A DNA stretch of 64,000 nucleotides, taken from the NCBI GenBank assembly GCA_964555355.1, contig CAZKRY010000019.1, positions 1-64,000 of the forward strand. Reading direction: 5' to 3'. The notes beneath the pieces are model-generated. The model searched no databases and had not been told where the DNA came from. It worked only from the letters and a program-made list of their open reading frames with translations. Source of the DNA: CAIKBL01 sp964555355. Lineage in GTDB: Bacteria; Pseudomonadota; Gammaproteobacteria; Ga0077536. Each line of letters begins with the position of its first letter. Within the stretch, counting starts at the first letter, position 1. Below, piece after piece: positions 45,664 through 54,207 of this stretch. Made by a program: the position numbers and the translations under genes.

Positions 45664-46484
45664 GGGGACTCCGCCAGCAAATCATCTAGGTACACGCGCG
45701 CCGGGAAGTGAAAGGCCATCGGGCCGTCGGGTTGGCCGCGCATAAATTGGGTCACGGCGGGATTCGAAGAATTGAGTAAGGCCGCTGGTGGGCCCTCGCC
45801 AACGACATGACCGTCGCCGAGTAAGTACATGTAATCGGCAATGCTCGCGGTTTCGTGAACGTCGTGAGATACGATTACACTGGTGAGTCCCAGCGCTCGG
45901 TTGAGTTCGCGAATAAGGCTCACCAAAATTCCCATCGAGATCGGATCTTGGCCCGCGAACGGTTCGTCGTACAGCACCATCGCGGGTTCCAATGCAATTG
46001 CGCGCGCCAGCGCAACCCGTCGCGCCATGCCACCAGAGAGTTCGCGCGGAAACAAGTGCCGCGCGCCGCGTAATCCGACCAGTTCCAATTTCATTAAGAC
46101 TATCTTGCGTAGCATCGATTCCGGCAGCTTGGCGTGTTCGCGCAGCGGGAAGGCGACGTTCTCAAACACATCGAGATCGGTTAACAACGCGCCACTCTGA
46201 AACAACATGCCGATGCGTTTGCGGACCGCGAAAAGCTGCGGTGTCGACAATCCCGCGATATCCTGACCGAAAACTTCCACCTGACCCGCGTGCGGCGAAA
46301 GCTGCCCACCGATCAACCGCAACAGCGTGGTTTTTCCGCCGCCACTCGGTCCCAGAATAGCGGTCACTTTCCCGCGCGCGATCTGCAAGTCGACCCCATC
46401 CAAAATCGCTCTTGTCCCGCGCGCGAATGAGACCCGTGCAAAACGCACGATCGGATCGCTGTCGAGCTTGAGTTGCGTGTTCAT
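45660..46484 (-). CDS. mlaF: MlaF, ATPase of the phospholipid ABC transporter
   Basis: The 274-aa protein has Walker A LGPSGGGKTTLLRLIGG, signature ELSGGMARRVALARAI and Walker B MVLYDEPFAGQDP. It heads the order mlaF-E-D-C. No mlaB (STAS) gene follows mlaC. The system maintains outer-membrane lipid asymmetry. Confidence 0.95.
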   Translation of the reverse strand: MNTQLKLDSDPIVRFARVSFARGTRAILDGVDLQIARGKVTAILGPSGGGKTTLLRLIGGQLSPHAGQVEVFGQDIAGLSTPQLFAVRKRIGMLFQSGALLTDLDVFENVAFPLREHAKLPESMLRKIVLMKLELVGLRGARHLFPRELSGGMARRVALARAIALEPAMVLYDEPFAGQDPISMGILVSLIRELNRALGLTSVIVSHDVHETASIADYMYLLGDGHVVGEGPPAALLNSSNPAVTQFMRGQPDGPMAFHFPARVYLDDLLAESP

Positions 46485-46563
46485 TTAATAGCGTCGTCAT
46501 TCATCCGCGACAGCATAACGCATTGTATGGCCTTGTTTGGATCGAATGCTTTTCGAAATCCAG

Positions 46564-46577
46564 CTGATCGCGGTCAG
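46564..46577. promoter_or_regulatory. Possible FNR-type box upstream of the Lon-like gene
   Basis: ctgatcgcggtcag is a nearly symmetrical 14-bp element that matches 7 of 10 fixed FNR positions. Its centre, 46570.5, is 41.5 bp upstream of a start predicted from tacatt (46600-46605) as -10. The start codon at 46629 follows. The score is lower than for the ccoN and UspA sites. Confidence 0.4.
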
Positions 46578-46628
46578 CATGGACTCGCAAAATCCAGGGT
46601 ACATTTCAAAGAAAACCCGAGTGCTTAT

Positions 46629-49046
46629 ATGCAGCCTCTTGTCGCCGCAGCGCTTCGTCGACGCTGCGACCCTAACCAATTTGCGTTCGCGAGCACTGCG
46701 GAGCTTGTTCCGCTCGATTTCCCGCTCGGGCAAGAGAGGGCGTTGGAAGCATTGCAACTAGGTATTCACATCCGTAGGCAGGGCTATCACATTTTCGCCT
46801 GCGGACCACATGGTTTGGGACGGCATCACATCGTGCATCAGGAACTCGCGCGCGTTGCGGCGAGCCTCCCAGTGCCGGATGATTGGTGCTACTTGCATAA
46901 TTTCAAGCAAGGCAACGCGCCGCGCGCGTTGCGCCTGCCCGCCGGACGTGGTGCCGTTCTGCAGCGGGACATGCAGCGGTTGGTGGAAGATATGCAAACC
47001 GCGTTACCCGCGGCATTCAGCCGTGAGGAAAATCGCAGTCGCCAAGAAGATATCGAAGAAGAGTTCCAAGAGCGCCAGCGCCGCGCGTTGATGGAACTCC
47101 ACGAGCGAGCTGCCGCACAGGGTATCTTGTTAATTGAGACACCCACCGGCTTTGCATTCGTACCGCGCGCCGAGAATGGCGAGGCCATGCACCCTACAGC
47201 GTTCCAACAGCTGCCGGCCCCGGCGCAAGCAGAGTACAAGCAGAAAATCGAAGCGCTCCAAGAAGAACTACAACGTACGGTTCGCCAGTTTCCAATCTGG
47301 TTTAAGGAAATTCGCGAGCGCCTCAAAGCGCTGAATCAAGAAATCGCGGAATTTGTGGTGCGACATGCGGTGGAAGAGCTGCTGACACGTTATGCGGGTA
47401 TCCCGGAAGTGGTCGAGCACCTGCGCTTGGTGAGCGGCGATATCGTGGAGAACGCCGCGGCGTTTATGCCGGCCCCATCGACGCCGCCTGGAATTCCGCA
47501 ATTTACGGAAGCGCCGGACCGCGGCGCGTTGTTTCAGCGTTATGCAGTCAATCTATTTGTCGACAATTGCGATCTTACCGCCGCCCCGGTGATTTCGTTG
47601 GACTTGCCAAGCCTCGGGAATTTGCTCGGGCGGATCGAACACCGCGCTCAAATGGGCACTTTCATGACCGATTTCACCTTGGTCAAAGCCGGCGCGCTGC
47701 ATCGCGCGAACGGTGGCTTTTTAATTGTCGACGCCCGCCAACTCTTACTGCAGCCTTTTGCCTGGGAAGCTTTGAAGCGCGTATTGCGCGCGCGCGAAGT
47801 ACGACTCGATGCTGCCGAAGTTCAGTTTAGTTTATTGACTACTGTATCGATCGAACCGGCGCCGATCCCGATTAATGTCAAGGTTGTGCTAGTTGGCGAT
47901 CGCTGGCTACTTTACGCGCTCGAAAACGGCGATCCGGAGTTCCGTGATCTATTCAAAGTGATCGCGGACTTTGATGATGAGGTGCCGCGCGTTGCGGCCA
48001 ATGAACTGGCTTATGCGCGCGTGTTTGCCCATCACGCGCGTACCGCGGATACCCGACACTTGGCGCCGAGCGCGGTCGCAACCCTCATTGAACAATGCGC
48101 TAGGATGAGCGAAGACGCCCTACGCTTGTCGACGCATTCGCACCGGATTGAAGAAATCATCGTGGAGGCCGACTACTGGGCTGAACGCGGGGCACGTTCG
48201 TTAATTACCGACGCGGATATCAAGCACGCGATTGCCAAGCAACATTATCGAGTCGACCGACCCGGCGAACGTTTTCGTGAAGGTATTTTGCGGGGTATTA
48301 AGCTCATTGCGACCACCGGTGCCATCGTCGGGCAAATCAATGGGTTGTCCGTCATCAGCATGAATAGCCATGCGTTTGGGTTGCCCTCGCGCATCACGGT
48401 GACGAGCCGTTTAGGCAGCGGTAAAGTCTTGGATATCGAGCGCGAGACCGAACTCGGCGGTCCTTTGCATTCCAAAGGCGTGCTGATTCTCGCAAGCTTT
48501 TTAGCCACCCGCTTTACCAAAGAAGCGCCACTTGCGCTCTCCGCCAGCATCACTTTTGAACAGTCTTACGGTCCGGTGGATGGTGATAGCGCTTCGCTCG
48601 CTGAACTATGCGCGCTGCTTTCATCGGTGTCAGGGATCCCGCTGTTTCAACATCTCGCCGTAACGGGCTCGGTCAATCAGCACGGTGAAGTGCAGGCCAT
48701 CGGTGGAGTGAATGAAAAAATCGAGGGCTTCTTCGACGTCTGCAATGCTCGCGGATTGGCCGCCGGGCAAGGTGTCTTAATCCCCGCCGCCAATCGCGAG
48801 CACTTGATGTTGCGCGAAGACGTGGTTGACGCAGCCGCTGCCGGCAAGTTTTTTGTCTACGCGGTCAGCACTGTCGATGAAGCAATGGAGTTGTTAACCG
48901 GTCGTATCGCGGGAACCGCGTCAGCGGACGGCGAGTATCCGTTAAGCTCCGTTAATCAAGCCGTGGCGGTACGGCTCGCGCAACTGGCGCAACTTCAGCG
49001 TTCGTTCGCGGAAAAGAAGAGCGAACACGAGCGAGACCATGAATAA
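46629..49046 (+). CDS. Lon-related ATP-dependent protease (COG1067 type)
   Basis: The protein has 805 aa from ATG 46629; upstream in-frame ATGs at 46473 and 46527 overlap the mlaF start or lack support. The N-terminal part begins RRRCDPNQFAFASTAELVPL, a typical start of this family. The P-loop is GPHGLGRHH with Arg in place of the usual Lys, as in this subfamily. A long coiled-coil insertion (~115-250) follows. The C-terminal Lon protease domain has the Ser-Lys dyad S654 (DGDSAS) and K697 (VNEKIEG), spaced as in Lon. It ends in an 8-bp overlap with the next gene. Confidence 0.9.
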   Translation: MQPLVAAALRRRCDPNQFAFASTAELVPLDFPLGQERALEALQLGIHIRRQGYHIFACGPHGLGRHHIVHQELARVAASLPVPDDWCYLHNFKQGNAPRALRLPAGRGAVLQRDMQRLVEDMQTALPAAFSREENRSRQEDIEEEFQERQRRALMELHERAAAQGILLIETPTGFAFVPRAENGEAMHPTAFQQLPAPAQAEYKQKIEALQEELQRTVRQFPIWFKEIRERLKALNQEIAEFVVRHAVEELLTRYAGIPEVVEHLRLVSGDIVENAAAFMPAPSTPPGIPQFTEAPDRGALFQRYAVNLFVDNCDLTAAPVISLDLPSLGNLLGRIEHRAQMGTFMTDFTLVKAGALHRANGGFLIVDARQLLLQPFAWEALKRVLRAREVRLDAAEVQFSLLTTVSIEPAPIPINVKVVLVGDRWLLYALENGDPEFRDLFKVIADFDDEVPRVAANELAYARVFAHHARTADTRHLAPSAVATLIEQCARMSEDALRLSTHSHRIEEIIVEADYWAERGARSLITDADIKHAIAKQHYRVDRPGERFREGILRGIKLIATTGAIVGQINGLSVISMNSHAFGLPSRITVTSRLGSGKVLDIERETELGGPLHSKGVLILASFLATRFTKEAPLALSASITFEQSYGPVDGDSASLAELCALLSSVSGIPLFQHLAVTGSVNQHGEVQAIGGVNEKIEGFFDVCNARGLAAGQGVLIPAANREHLMLREDVVDAAAAGKFFVYAVSTVDEAMELLTGRIAGTASADGEYPLSSVNQAVAVRLAQLAQLQRSFAEKKSEHERDHE

Positions 49047-49716
49047 AGTGACTTCGCCGCACCGACGCGTGCTCCTCGTTGCGGCCGACGGCGCGTTATC
49101 GGATTTCACCTTTGATATCGGCGCCATCCTGGCCCGTCACCGCGAGAGCGCCTTAATCGCGGTATTGCGTGAGAGCCTGCGCATCGCGACTGCGGCCAGC
49201 TTGCCATTCGTGCATGAGGTCGATCGAATTTCGGGAATCGCGCGCGAATTCTTGCCCGCCGATGCGGCGCTCGCGCAGCGACGTATGACACGGCGGTGCG
49301 AGCAGCGGTTGCAAGCGCTTGCTACTGAATTCGCGCTCGAAACCGGGATTGAACACTGGGATATCGCACGCGTGCCACCGGTCTCCACGGGTAGTCGCTG
49401 GTGGGCGGCGATGGATACCACGGACGTGGTAGTCGTGAGTAGCGGGCAGGCGCTCGGCAGCAGGCCACGGCACGGCCCGCGCATTGGATATATGGCGGAC
49501 GACAAGAATGACGAAGCGCAGCTAGTTGCACAGCTGCTCGCGCGAAAAACGGGAGGCACGTTAGTCGCATTTTCCGCTGCGACGTTGGCTTCCGATAAAC
49601 GCCTGGCGAATGAGGACATCCATATCATGGTGCTGTTGCGTTCCGCATTGGCGGTATCGCATGCGCTTAGCGAAATATTGATTAAACCTGATCGCTATGT
49701 GGTGTTGTTACCCTAA
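49039..49716 (+). CDS. Uncharacterised 225-aa protein coupled to the Lon-like protease
   Basis: I do not recognise a named family. The protein is soluble. Its first half (RRVLLVAADGALSDFTFDIG ... ALIAVLRESL) resembles the alpha/beta start of a Usp or nucleotide-binding fold, and there is a later strand-like DVVVVSSGQAL. No ATP-binding G-2x-G-9x-G motif is seen. It overlaps the protease gene by 8 bp, so the two are probably translated together. Role as adaptor or substrate regulator of the protease is speculation. Confidence 0.7.
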   Translation: MNKVTSPHRRVLLVAADGALSDFTFDIGAILARHRESALIAVLRESLRIATAASLPFVHEVDRISGIAREFLPADAALAQRRMTRRCEQRLQALATEFALETGIEHWDIARVPPVSTGSRWWAAMDTTDVVVVSSGQALGSRPRHGPRIGYMADDKNDEAQLVAQLLARKTGGTLVAFSAATLASDKRLANEDIHIMVLLRSALAVSHALSEILIKPDRYVVLLP

Positions 49717-49734
49717 GTGAAAATTGCCGTAAGT

Positions 49735-49748
49735 CTGACCTCGGTCAA
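49735..49748. promoter_or_regulatory. FNR-type box with class II spacing upstream of the UspA gene
   Basis: ctgacctcggtcaa (TTGACCGAGGTCAG on the minus strand) matches 7 of 10 fixed FNR positions. Its centre at 49741.5 is exactly 41.5 bp upstream of 49783, the start predicted from tatatt at 49771-49776 (5 of 6 match to TATAAT). The UspA ATG follows 24 bp later with gtggaggg in front. Spacing, -10 and target type all fit an anaerobic or microaerobic promoter. Confidence 0.62.
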
Positions 49749-49770
49749 CGCCTGACATGATGAAGCCGCG

Positions 49771-49776
49771 TATATT
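49771..49776 (+). promoter_or_regulatory. -10 element of the UspA promoter
   Basis: tatatt lies between the FNR-type box and the UspA start codon. It is the best -10 match in the 90-bp gap and sets the transcription start at about 49783. Confidence 0.5.
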
Positions 49777-49806
49777 GTTTCAAACGCACAAGGTGGAGGG
49801 TTCTCG

Positions 49807-50256
49807 ATGTACAAGCATTTGCTCGTTGCAAGCGACGGATCGAAATTGTCCTTAAAAGCCGTCAAGACGGCAGCGCGGCTCGCGAAACAACTCGGTGCGC
49901 GGCTGACGGCAGTCCATGTCATCGCGCCCTATGTGCCGCCAGTCTACAGCGAGCCCATCGGCTACATTCCGATTACCTTCAACCCCAAAGAATACAAACA
50001 AGCGTCGGAACGCGAAGCCAAGCGCGTGTTGGGCGCCGCCATCGAAGCGGCTAGCAAGGAAGATGTTGATTGCGGACAAGTGGTGGTGACCGATGCCGTG
50101 GCATGGCAAGGGATACTAAAAGCCGCACGGAGTCGCAAGTGTGACGCTTTGGTCATGGCGTCACATGGTCGCCGAGGCCTTGCGGGGTTGCTGCTCGGCA
50201 GCGAGACCACCAAGGTGCTAACGCACACCAAGTTGCCGGTACTGGTATGCCGGTGA
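49807..50256 (+). CDS. Universal stress protein, UspA family
   Basis: The 149-aa protein starts MYKHLLVASDGSKLSLKAVK and ends with the ATP-binding motif ASHGRRGLAGLLLGSETTKV (G-2x-G-9x-G-S). It lies 90 bp after the 225-aa gene and has its own promoter. The DksA-like gene starts 11 bp after its stop and is probably cotranscribed. In pseudomonads comparable usp genes are under Anr control, which fits the FNR-type site here. Confidence 0.94.
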   Translation: MYKHLLVASDGSKLSLKAVKTAARLAKQLGARLTAVHVIAPYVPPVYSEPIGYIPITFNPKEYKQASEREAKRVLGAAIEAASKEDVDCGQVVVTDAVAWQGILKAARSRKCDALVMASHGRRGLAGLLLGSETTKVLTHTKLPVLVCR

Positions 50257-50267
50257 AGGCGCAATAC

Positions 50268-50669
50268 ATGCTTCATCCGGAACTCTCAAAAGAACGCCTT
50301 GGCTTGCTGAACCAACGGATCGACGAGCGGATCGAGGCGCTGCGCGGCGAGGTATCGCAAGTGTTGCGCCAATCCGCTCATCCGCAGAGCTTGCAATTCG
50401 CCAATCATTTCGCCGAAACGGACGATGAGGCCGTCGCGGGCCTTGCGCTCGCCACCGAAATCGCGGAGGTGGAGCGCGACTTGCGGGAGCTTTCCGCGTT
50501 GGGACTCGCCAAGCGCCGGCTAACGCGCGGCGATTACGGAACCTGTGTCGACTGCGGAGAACCCATTCCGTATAACCGATTGCATGCACAACCCGCGGCG
50601 GCACGTTGCATCGGCTGTCAGGAATGTGCGGAGCGCGCAAAAGGCACGCGCGCACCACCGAGGCTGTAA
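50268..50669 (+). CDS. TraR/DksA-family zinc-finger protein
   Basis: The protein has 133 aa from ATG 50268 (gaagg 9 nt upstream); a frame extension to 50247 overlaps the UspA gene. The C4 zinc finger is CVDCGEPIPYNRL ... CIGCQEC near the C-terminus, after a helical coiled-coil region. The acidic tip residues of true DksA are not obvious, so it is a DksA-like RNA polymerase secondary-channel candidate rather than certain DksA. Confidence 0.85.
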   Translation: MLHPELSKERLGLLNQRIDERIEALRGEVSQVLRQSAHPQSLQFANHFAETDDEAVAGLALATEIAEVERDLRELSALGLAKRRLTRGDYGTCVDCGEPIPYNRLHAQPAAARCIGCQECAERAKGTRAPPRL

Positions 50670-50707
50670 GTCGAGGGGAAAAAAATGACCGAACTTTGAC
50701 ACGACTC

Positions 50708-50736
50708 GTTGAAACTACCTTTCTGCGCCTCCATAT
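50708..50736 (+). promoter_or_regulatory. Candidate heat-shock (sigma-32) promoter of cbpA
   Basis: gttgaaa (50708-50714) matches CTTGAAA at 6 of 7 bases and ctccatat (50729-50736) matches CCCCATNT at 7 of 8. The spacer between the blocks is 14 bp. It lies 39 bp upstream of the cbpA start codon, as expected for RpoH control of a DnaJ-type cochaperone. Confidence 0.5.
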
Positions 50737-50774
50737 AGCCAGAAGTTCAAACGAGTTTTGACTTAAACGCCATC

Positions 50775-51701
50775 ATGCGATTCGTTGATTATTACGCGGT
50801 CATGGGAGTAGCTCCCGAGGCAACGCCGGACGACATCAAAAAGGCGTATCGCAAACTCGCGCGTAAGTACCATCCGGATGTCAGCAAGGAAAAAGATGCG
50901 GAAGCAAAATTCAAACAAGTAGGCGAGGCCTACGAAGTTCTCAAAGATCCGGCAAAGCGTGCCGAGTACGACGAATTGCGCCGTTATGGCGGACGCACGA
51001 ACGAAGAATTTACACCGCCGCCAGGTTGGCAAGCACACGGCGGCGAGCACATCGATCCGCGCCGTGCGCAACAATTCAGTGATTTTTTTGAAGCGATTTT
51101 CGGGCGCGGTGCGCGCCGCACCGACACGCAGCCCGAGGCGGCGTGGCCGGGTGAAGACATCCATTACGGCATCGAAATCTCGCTTGAGGAAGTGCATCGC
51201 GGCGGCACGCGCACGCTGGTGTTGCCGCTCGGCCCGGATGCGCACGGTCATATGCAAACCAAATCGCTCAAGGTAACGATTCCACAAGGATTGCAGGCGG
51301 GTCGCCAAATTCGTTTGAAAGGCCAAGGTCATCCAGGTCTCGGTGACGCGCGTGCGGGTGATTTGTTTTTGCATGTGGATTACGCGCCGCACCGGCTTTT
51401 CAGCGTAGAAGGTCGGGATTTGACATTAGTGCTACCGGTGACGCCATGGGAAGCGGCGCTGGGCGCGAGTGTGATGGTGCCGACGTTGGATGGTACGGTG
51501 AAAATGACGATCCCGCCCAACAGCATCGCCGGTCGTAAATTCCGGCTCGCGGGCAAGGGACTCGCCGGACATCCCGCGGGCGATCTTTATGTCGTCATCC
51601 AAATCGCAGTGCCGGCGAATTTGAGCGCGCAAGAACGCGAATGGATGGCGAAGCTCGCGGAAAGCTCTTCGTTCAACCCGCGGGCATCGCTAGGAGTTTA
51701 A
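50775..51701 (+). CDS. cbpA: CbpA-like DnaJ-family cochaperone
   Basis: The 308-aa protein has an N-terminal J-domain with the HPD tripeptide (KYHPDVSKEKDAEAKF), a G/F-like linker with no cysteine-rich zinc finger, and two C-terminal substrate-binding beta domains (LRLKGQGHPGLG, KFRLAGKGLAG). Absence of the zinc finger separates CbpA from DnaJ. It works with DnaK and binds curved DNA in E. coli. The cbpM gene follows after 3 bp. Confidence 0.94.
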   Translation: MRFVDYYAVMGVAPEATPDDIKKAYRKLARKYHPDVSKEKDAEAKFKQVGEAYEVLKDPAKRAEYDELRRYGGRTNEEFTPPPGWQAHGGEHIDPRRAQQFSDFFEAIFGRGARRTDTQPEAAWPGEDIHYGIEISLEEVHRGGTRTLVLPLGPDAHGHMQTKSLKVTIPQGLQAGRQIRLKGQGHPGLGDARAGDLFLHVDYAPHRLFSVEGRDLTLVLPVTPWEAALGASVMVPTLDGTVKMTIPPNSIAGRKFRLAGKGLAGHPAGDLYVVIQIAVPANLSAQEREWMAKLAESSSFNPRASLGV

Positions 51702-51704
51702 GCC

Positions 51705-52040
51705 ATGCGCATCTTTGATCTCGTCACAATCGACGCCGATCGCCTCGCGGAACTGCTATCGATGAGCGAGCTGTGCGAATTGTGTGAGCTGACACATGAG
51801 CATCTCCATGCGTACGTCGAATACGGCGTGCTGGAGCCCACTCGGCGTGACCACGACGACTGGTGGTTCTCCGGCATCGCGGTCCAGCGCGTCCGGCGCG
51901 CGCGTCGTTTGCAGCGTGAGTTCGAACTCGATGTTCACGGGGTGGCGCTCGTCATGGATCTCATAGATGAACTCCATGAGCTGCGCCGAGAAGTCAGCGA
52001 ACTGCGAGCCCGTTTGGCGCGGTGGGAATTAGGCGGTTGA
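51705..52040 (+). CDS. cbpM: CbpM chaperone modulator
   Basis: The 111-aa MerR-like fold protein contains ELCELTHEHLHAYVEYGVLEP and DDWWFSGIAVQRVRRARRLQREFELD, matching CbpM. It inhibits the J-domain of CbpA. The adjacent CbpA gene and the 3-bp gap confirm the assignment. Confidence 0.9.
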   Translation: MRIFDLVTIDADRLAELLSMSELCELCELTHEHLHAYVEYGVLEPTRRDHDDWWFSGIAVQRVRRARRLQREFELDVHGVALVMDLIDELHELRREVSELRARLARWELGG

Positions 52041-52095
52041 CCTAAGCTCCGGCGCCGTCATTCAATAGGGGCTCGAAACAAACTCGAGATAGCAG

Positions 52096-52755
52096 ATGAC
52101 ACAGCGACTAGACCGCGCGATGTGCGATCACTTGTTAACGACTACCCGTTCGGTGCGCCTGCGCTTCGATCTGACGCGACCCGTCCCGCCGGACGTGATC
52201 CGAGAATGTCTCGAGATTGCGTTACAAGCGCCGTCGGAAACCAATACGCAGCGGTGGCGTTTTATCGTGGTAACCGACGCCGCGAAGCGCGCGGCGCTGG
52301 CCGATATTTATCGCAAGTCTTTCCATGGTTATTGGGAAGAATCACGGGCGAACAACCCACTGACCGCCGTGTCCGCGCCGGTGCAACGCATGATTGATTC
52401 CGCGGTTTACCTAACCGAGCATCTGCACGAGGTCCCGGTGCAGGTGATGTTTTGCATCGAAGGTGATCTCGTCACGCAATCGTTGTTTCAACAAGCCTCC
52501 GCCTACGGCTCAATTATTCCCGCCGCGTGGTCATTCATGCTGGCGGCGCGCGCGCGAGGACTCGGCTGCTGTTGGACCACGGTGCATCTCAAAGACGCGC
52601 CGGCCGCCGCCCGTGTATTGGATATGCCCGCCGGTGTCACTCAAACCGTGTTACTGCCGGTGGCCTACTACACTGGGGAGGAATTCAAACCCGCGACCCG
52701 GCGACCTTTGGATGAGGTGATGTATTGGAATGCGTGGGGCGGAAAGCCAAGCTAA
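52096..52755 (+). CDS. Nitroreductase-family flavoprotein
   Basis: The 219-aa FMN-dependent nitroreductase fold has TTRSVRLRFDLTRPVPPDVI, ALQAPSETNTQRWRFIVV and GSIIPAAWSFMLAARARGLG as FMN-contact segments. Natural substrates of such proteins range from quinones to nitroaromatics. Not linked to an obvious operon partner. Confidence 0.85.
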   Translation: MTQRLDRAMCDHLLTTTRSVRLRFDLTRPVPPDVIRECLEIALQAPSETNTQRWRFIVVTDAAKRAALADIYRKSFHGYWEESRANNPLTAVSAPVQRMIDSAVYLTEHLHEVPVQVMFCIEGDLVTQSLFQQASAYGSIIPAAWSFMLAARARGLGCCWTTVHLKDAPAAARVLDMPAGVTQTVLLPVAYYTGEEFKPATRRPLDEVMYWNAWGGKPS

Positions 52756-52782
52756 CCGACGCCTCACTTGATTTAAGGGTGG

Positions 52783-53256
52783 CTACTTCTTTAACTGCGG
52801 TCGCCCGGGCGGTAAGCGGCCATCGGCTCGCGCTCGCAGATACGTGAAAATCGATTCCTGATCTTTTTGCACGGCGGGGTTCATCGCGAAGCTTGGCATG
52901 GCACCGACTTGGCCGGTGTAGCCTGCCATAAGCACCTGCAGAAACCTTGCGTGATCGACGCGCTGATTGAGGCGATCGAGCAGATTGGGCGCAAAAGTGC
53001 TGCCTAGCGCACTGCCCCCGTGACATTGAAAACAATGGGTGTGAAAACTGCGCCAGCCGATATAGACATCGCGAGTCACGACGCATTGCTCGGCTTTTGC
53101 TGAACCCGCCGGGCACTCGATATCGGGGGCCACGCTTATTGTTTGTGGTGGCGCGACGCTCGTTGCCGGTGGTTCCGAGCTAAACCCAGCGGAAGCCACC
53201 AGCCAGAGTGCGATCGCGAGTAATTTAAGCCATTTTACGGTGGGTAATGTCCGCAT
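52783..53256 (-). CDS. Exported mono-haem c-type cytochrome
   Basis: The 157-aa protein has an N-terminal signal peptide (LKLLAIALWLVASAGFSSE) and one haem c motif, HCFQCHGGSALGS, with a possible distal methionine in GAMPSFAMN. Class I cytochrome c. Two further cysteines (IECPAGSAKAEQCVVT) could form a disulfide. It may pass electrons to or from a periplasmic dehydrogenase; no partner is adjacent. Confidence 0.83.
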   Translation of the reverse strand: MRTLPTVKWLKLLAIALWLVASAGFSSEPPATSVAPPQTISVAPDIECPAGSAKAEQCVVTRDVYIGWRSFHTHCFQCHGGSALGSTFAPNLLDRLNQRVDHARFLQVLMAGYTGQVGAMPSFAMNPAVQKDQESIFTYLRARADGRLPPGRPQLKK

Positions 53257-53477
53257 GGAGTCTCCTCGGTTACATGTAGCTTGGGATATGCACGGCGAAC
53301 GTCGGCAAATTGTTGGCCCGCGTACCCAGCGTAATCGCGTGGACTTCTGAATTGGCTATCTGATGTTGGGATCCGCAGCACTTAGCCCGACCTATCAAGC
53401 CGCCAAGCGGTTCGCAGTATGCGAACTGGACATCCATTGCGCTTAACGAAGATCATGTTAAAAAAACGTTTTCTTAC

Positions 53478-54197
53478 TCAATCGCGTCCGGCGTCCATAA
53501 CTCCTTGCGCCAAACGCTCTGGTGCAGTGAAGCACAGCTCGTGACTACCTGGGATCTGCACCAAGCGAAAAAGCCCAAGTCTTTCCGATAAACGTGGATG
53601 CCACGGATGCGAGTGTGGCATCGCTGTGTCATCGACACAGTTGAGATAGGATTTACCACAGGGAAAAGCCGCCGGGTTACGGCTCAACCTAACCGGCTCG
53701 GTGAAAGTCTTCCATGGATGGGGATTTAGTTTGGCGTAAGCGCTCTGCGCAAGTTCAAGTGACGCATCGTTGATAAACGCCTCGCGCCAAACGTTAAACG
53801 GCAATGACACACTCCCATCCGGCTGCACCAGTGATTTAAACATCTCCACATAGTGCGGCGGTACCAAATCGAGCAGGTTCTCGCCGTCGTTGGGAACAAA
53901 CGCGTTCCAGTAAATAAGCCGGCGCACGCGGGCCATCGCGCGATCCGCCGCGCCGGTGATAATCATGCCGCCGTAGCTGTGGCCCATCATGATGACATCG
54001 CGCAAGTCGTGATCGGCGAGATACTGCAAGAGTGAGTCAATCGCTTCTTTAAGCCCGATGTCCTTAGTGTCGCCTGGACGATTGCCGGCCAGTGTTGGTA
54101 GATGCACGATGTGACCGTCGGCGCGAAGTGGTGCCGCGGTCGCTTCCAGTAGTTCGCCGGTATGCCAGCCGCCGTGAACTAATACGTAATTCGCCAT
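53478..54197 (-). CDS. Alpha/beta hydrolase (esterase/hydroxynitrile-lyase-like)
   Basis: The 239-aa protein has the oxyanion start VLVHGGWHTG, the nucleophile elbow GHSYGG (serine nucleophile) and a C-terminal GSHELCF carrying the catalytic His. Closest overall to small EstC or hydroxynitrile-lyase-like hydrolases. It is the last gene of the minus-strand catabolic set, 10 bp after the flavin monooxygenase gene. Confidence 0.87.
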   Translation of the reverse strand: MANYVLVHGGWHTGELLEATAAPLRADGHIVHLPTLAGNRPGDTKDIGLKEAIDSLLQYLADHDLRDVIMMGHSYGGMIITGAADRAMARVRRLIYWNAFVPNDGENLLDLVPPHYVEMFKSLVQPDGSVSLPFNVWREAFINDASLELAQSAYAKLNPHPWKTFTEPVRLSRNPAAFPCGKSYLNCVDDTAMPHSHPWHPRLSERLGLFRLVQIPGSHELCFTAPERLAQGVMDAGRD

Positions 54198-54207
54198 AGA
54201 GTGTCCT

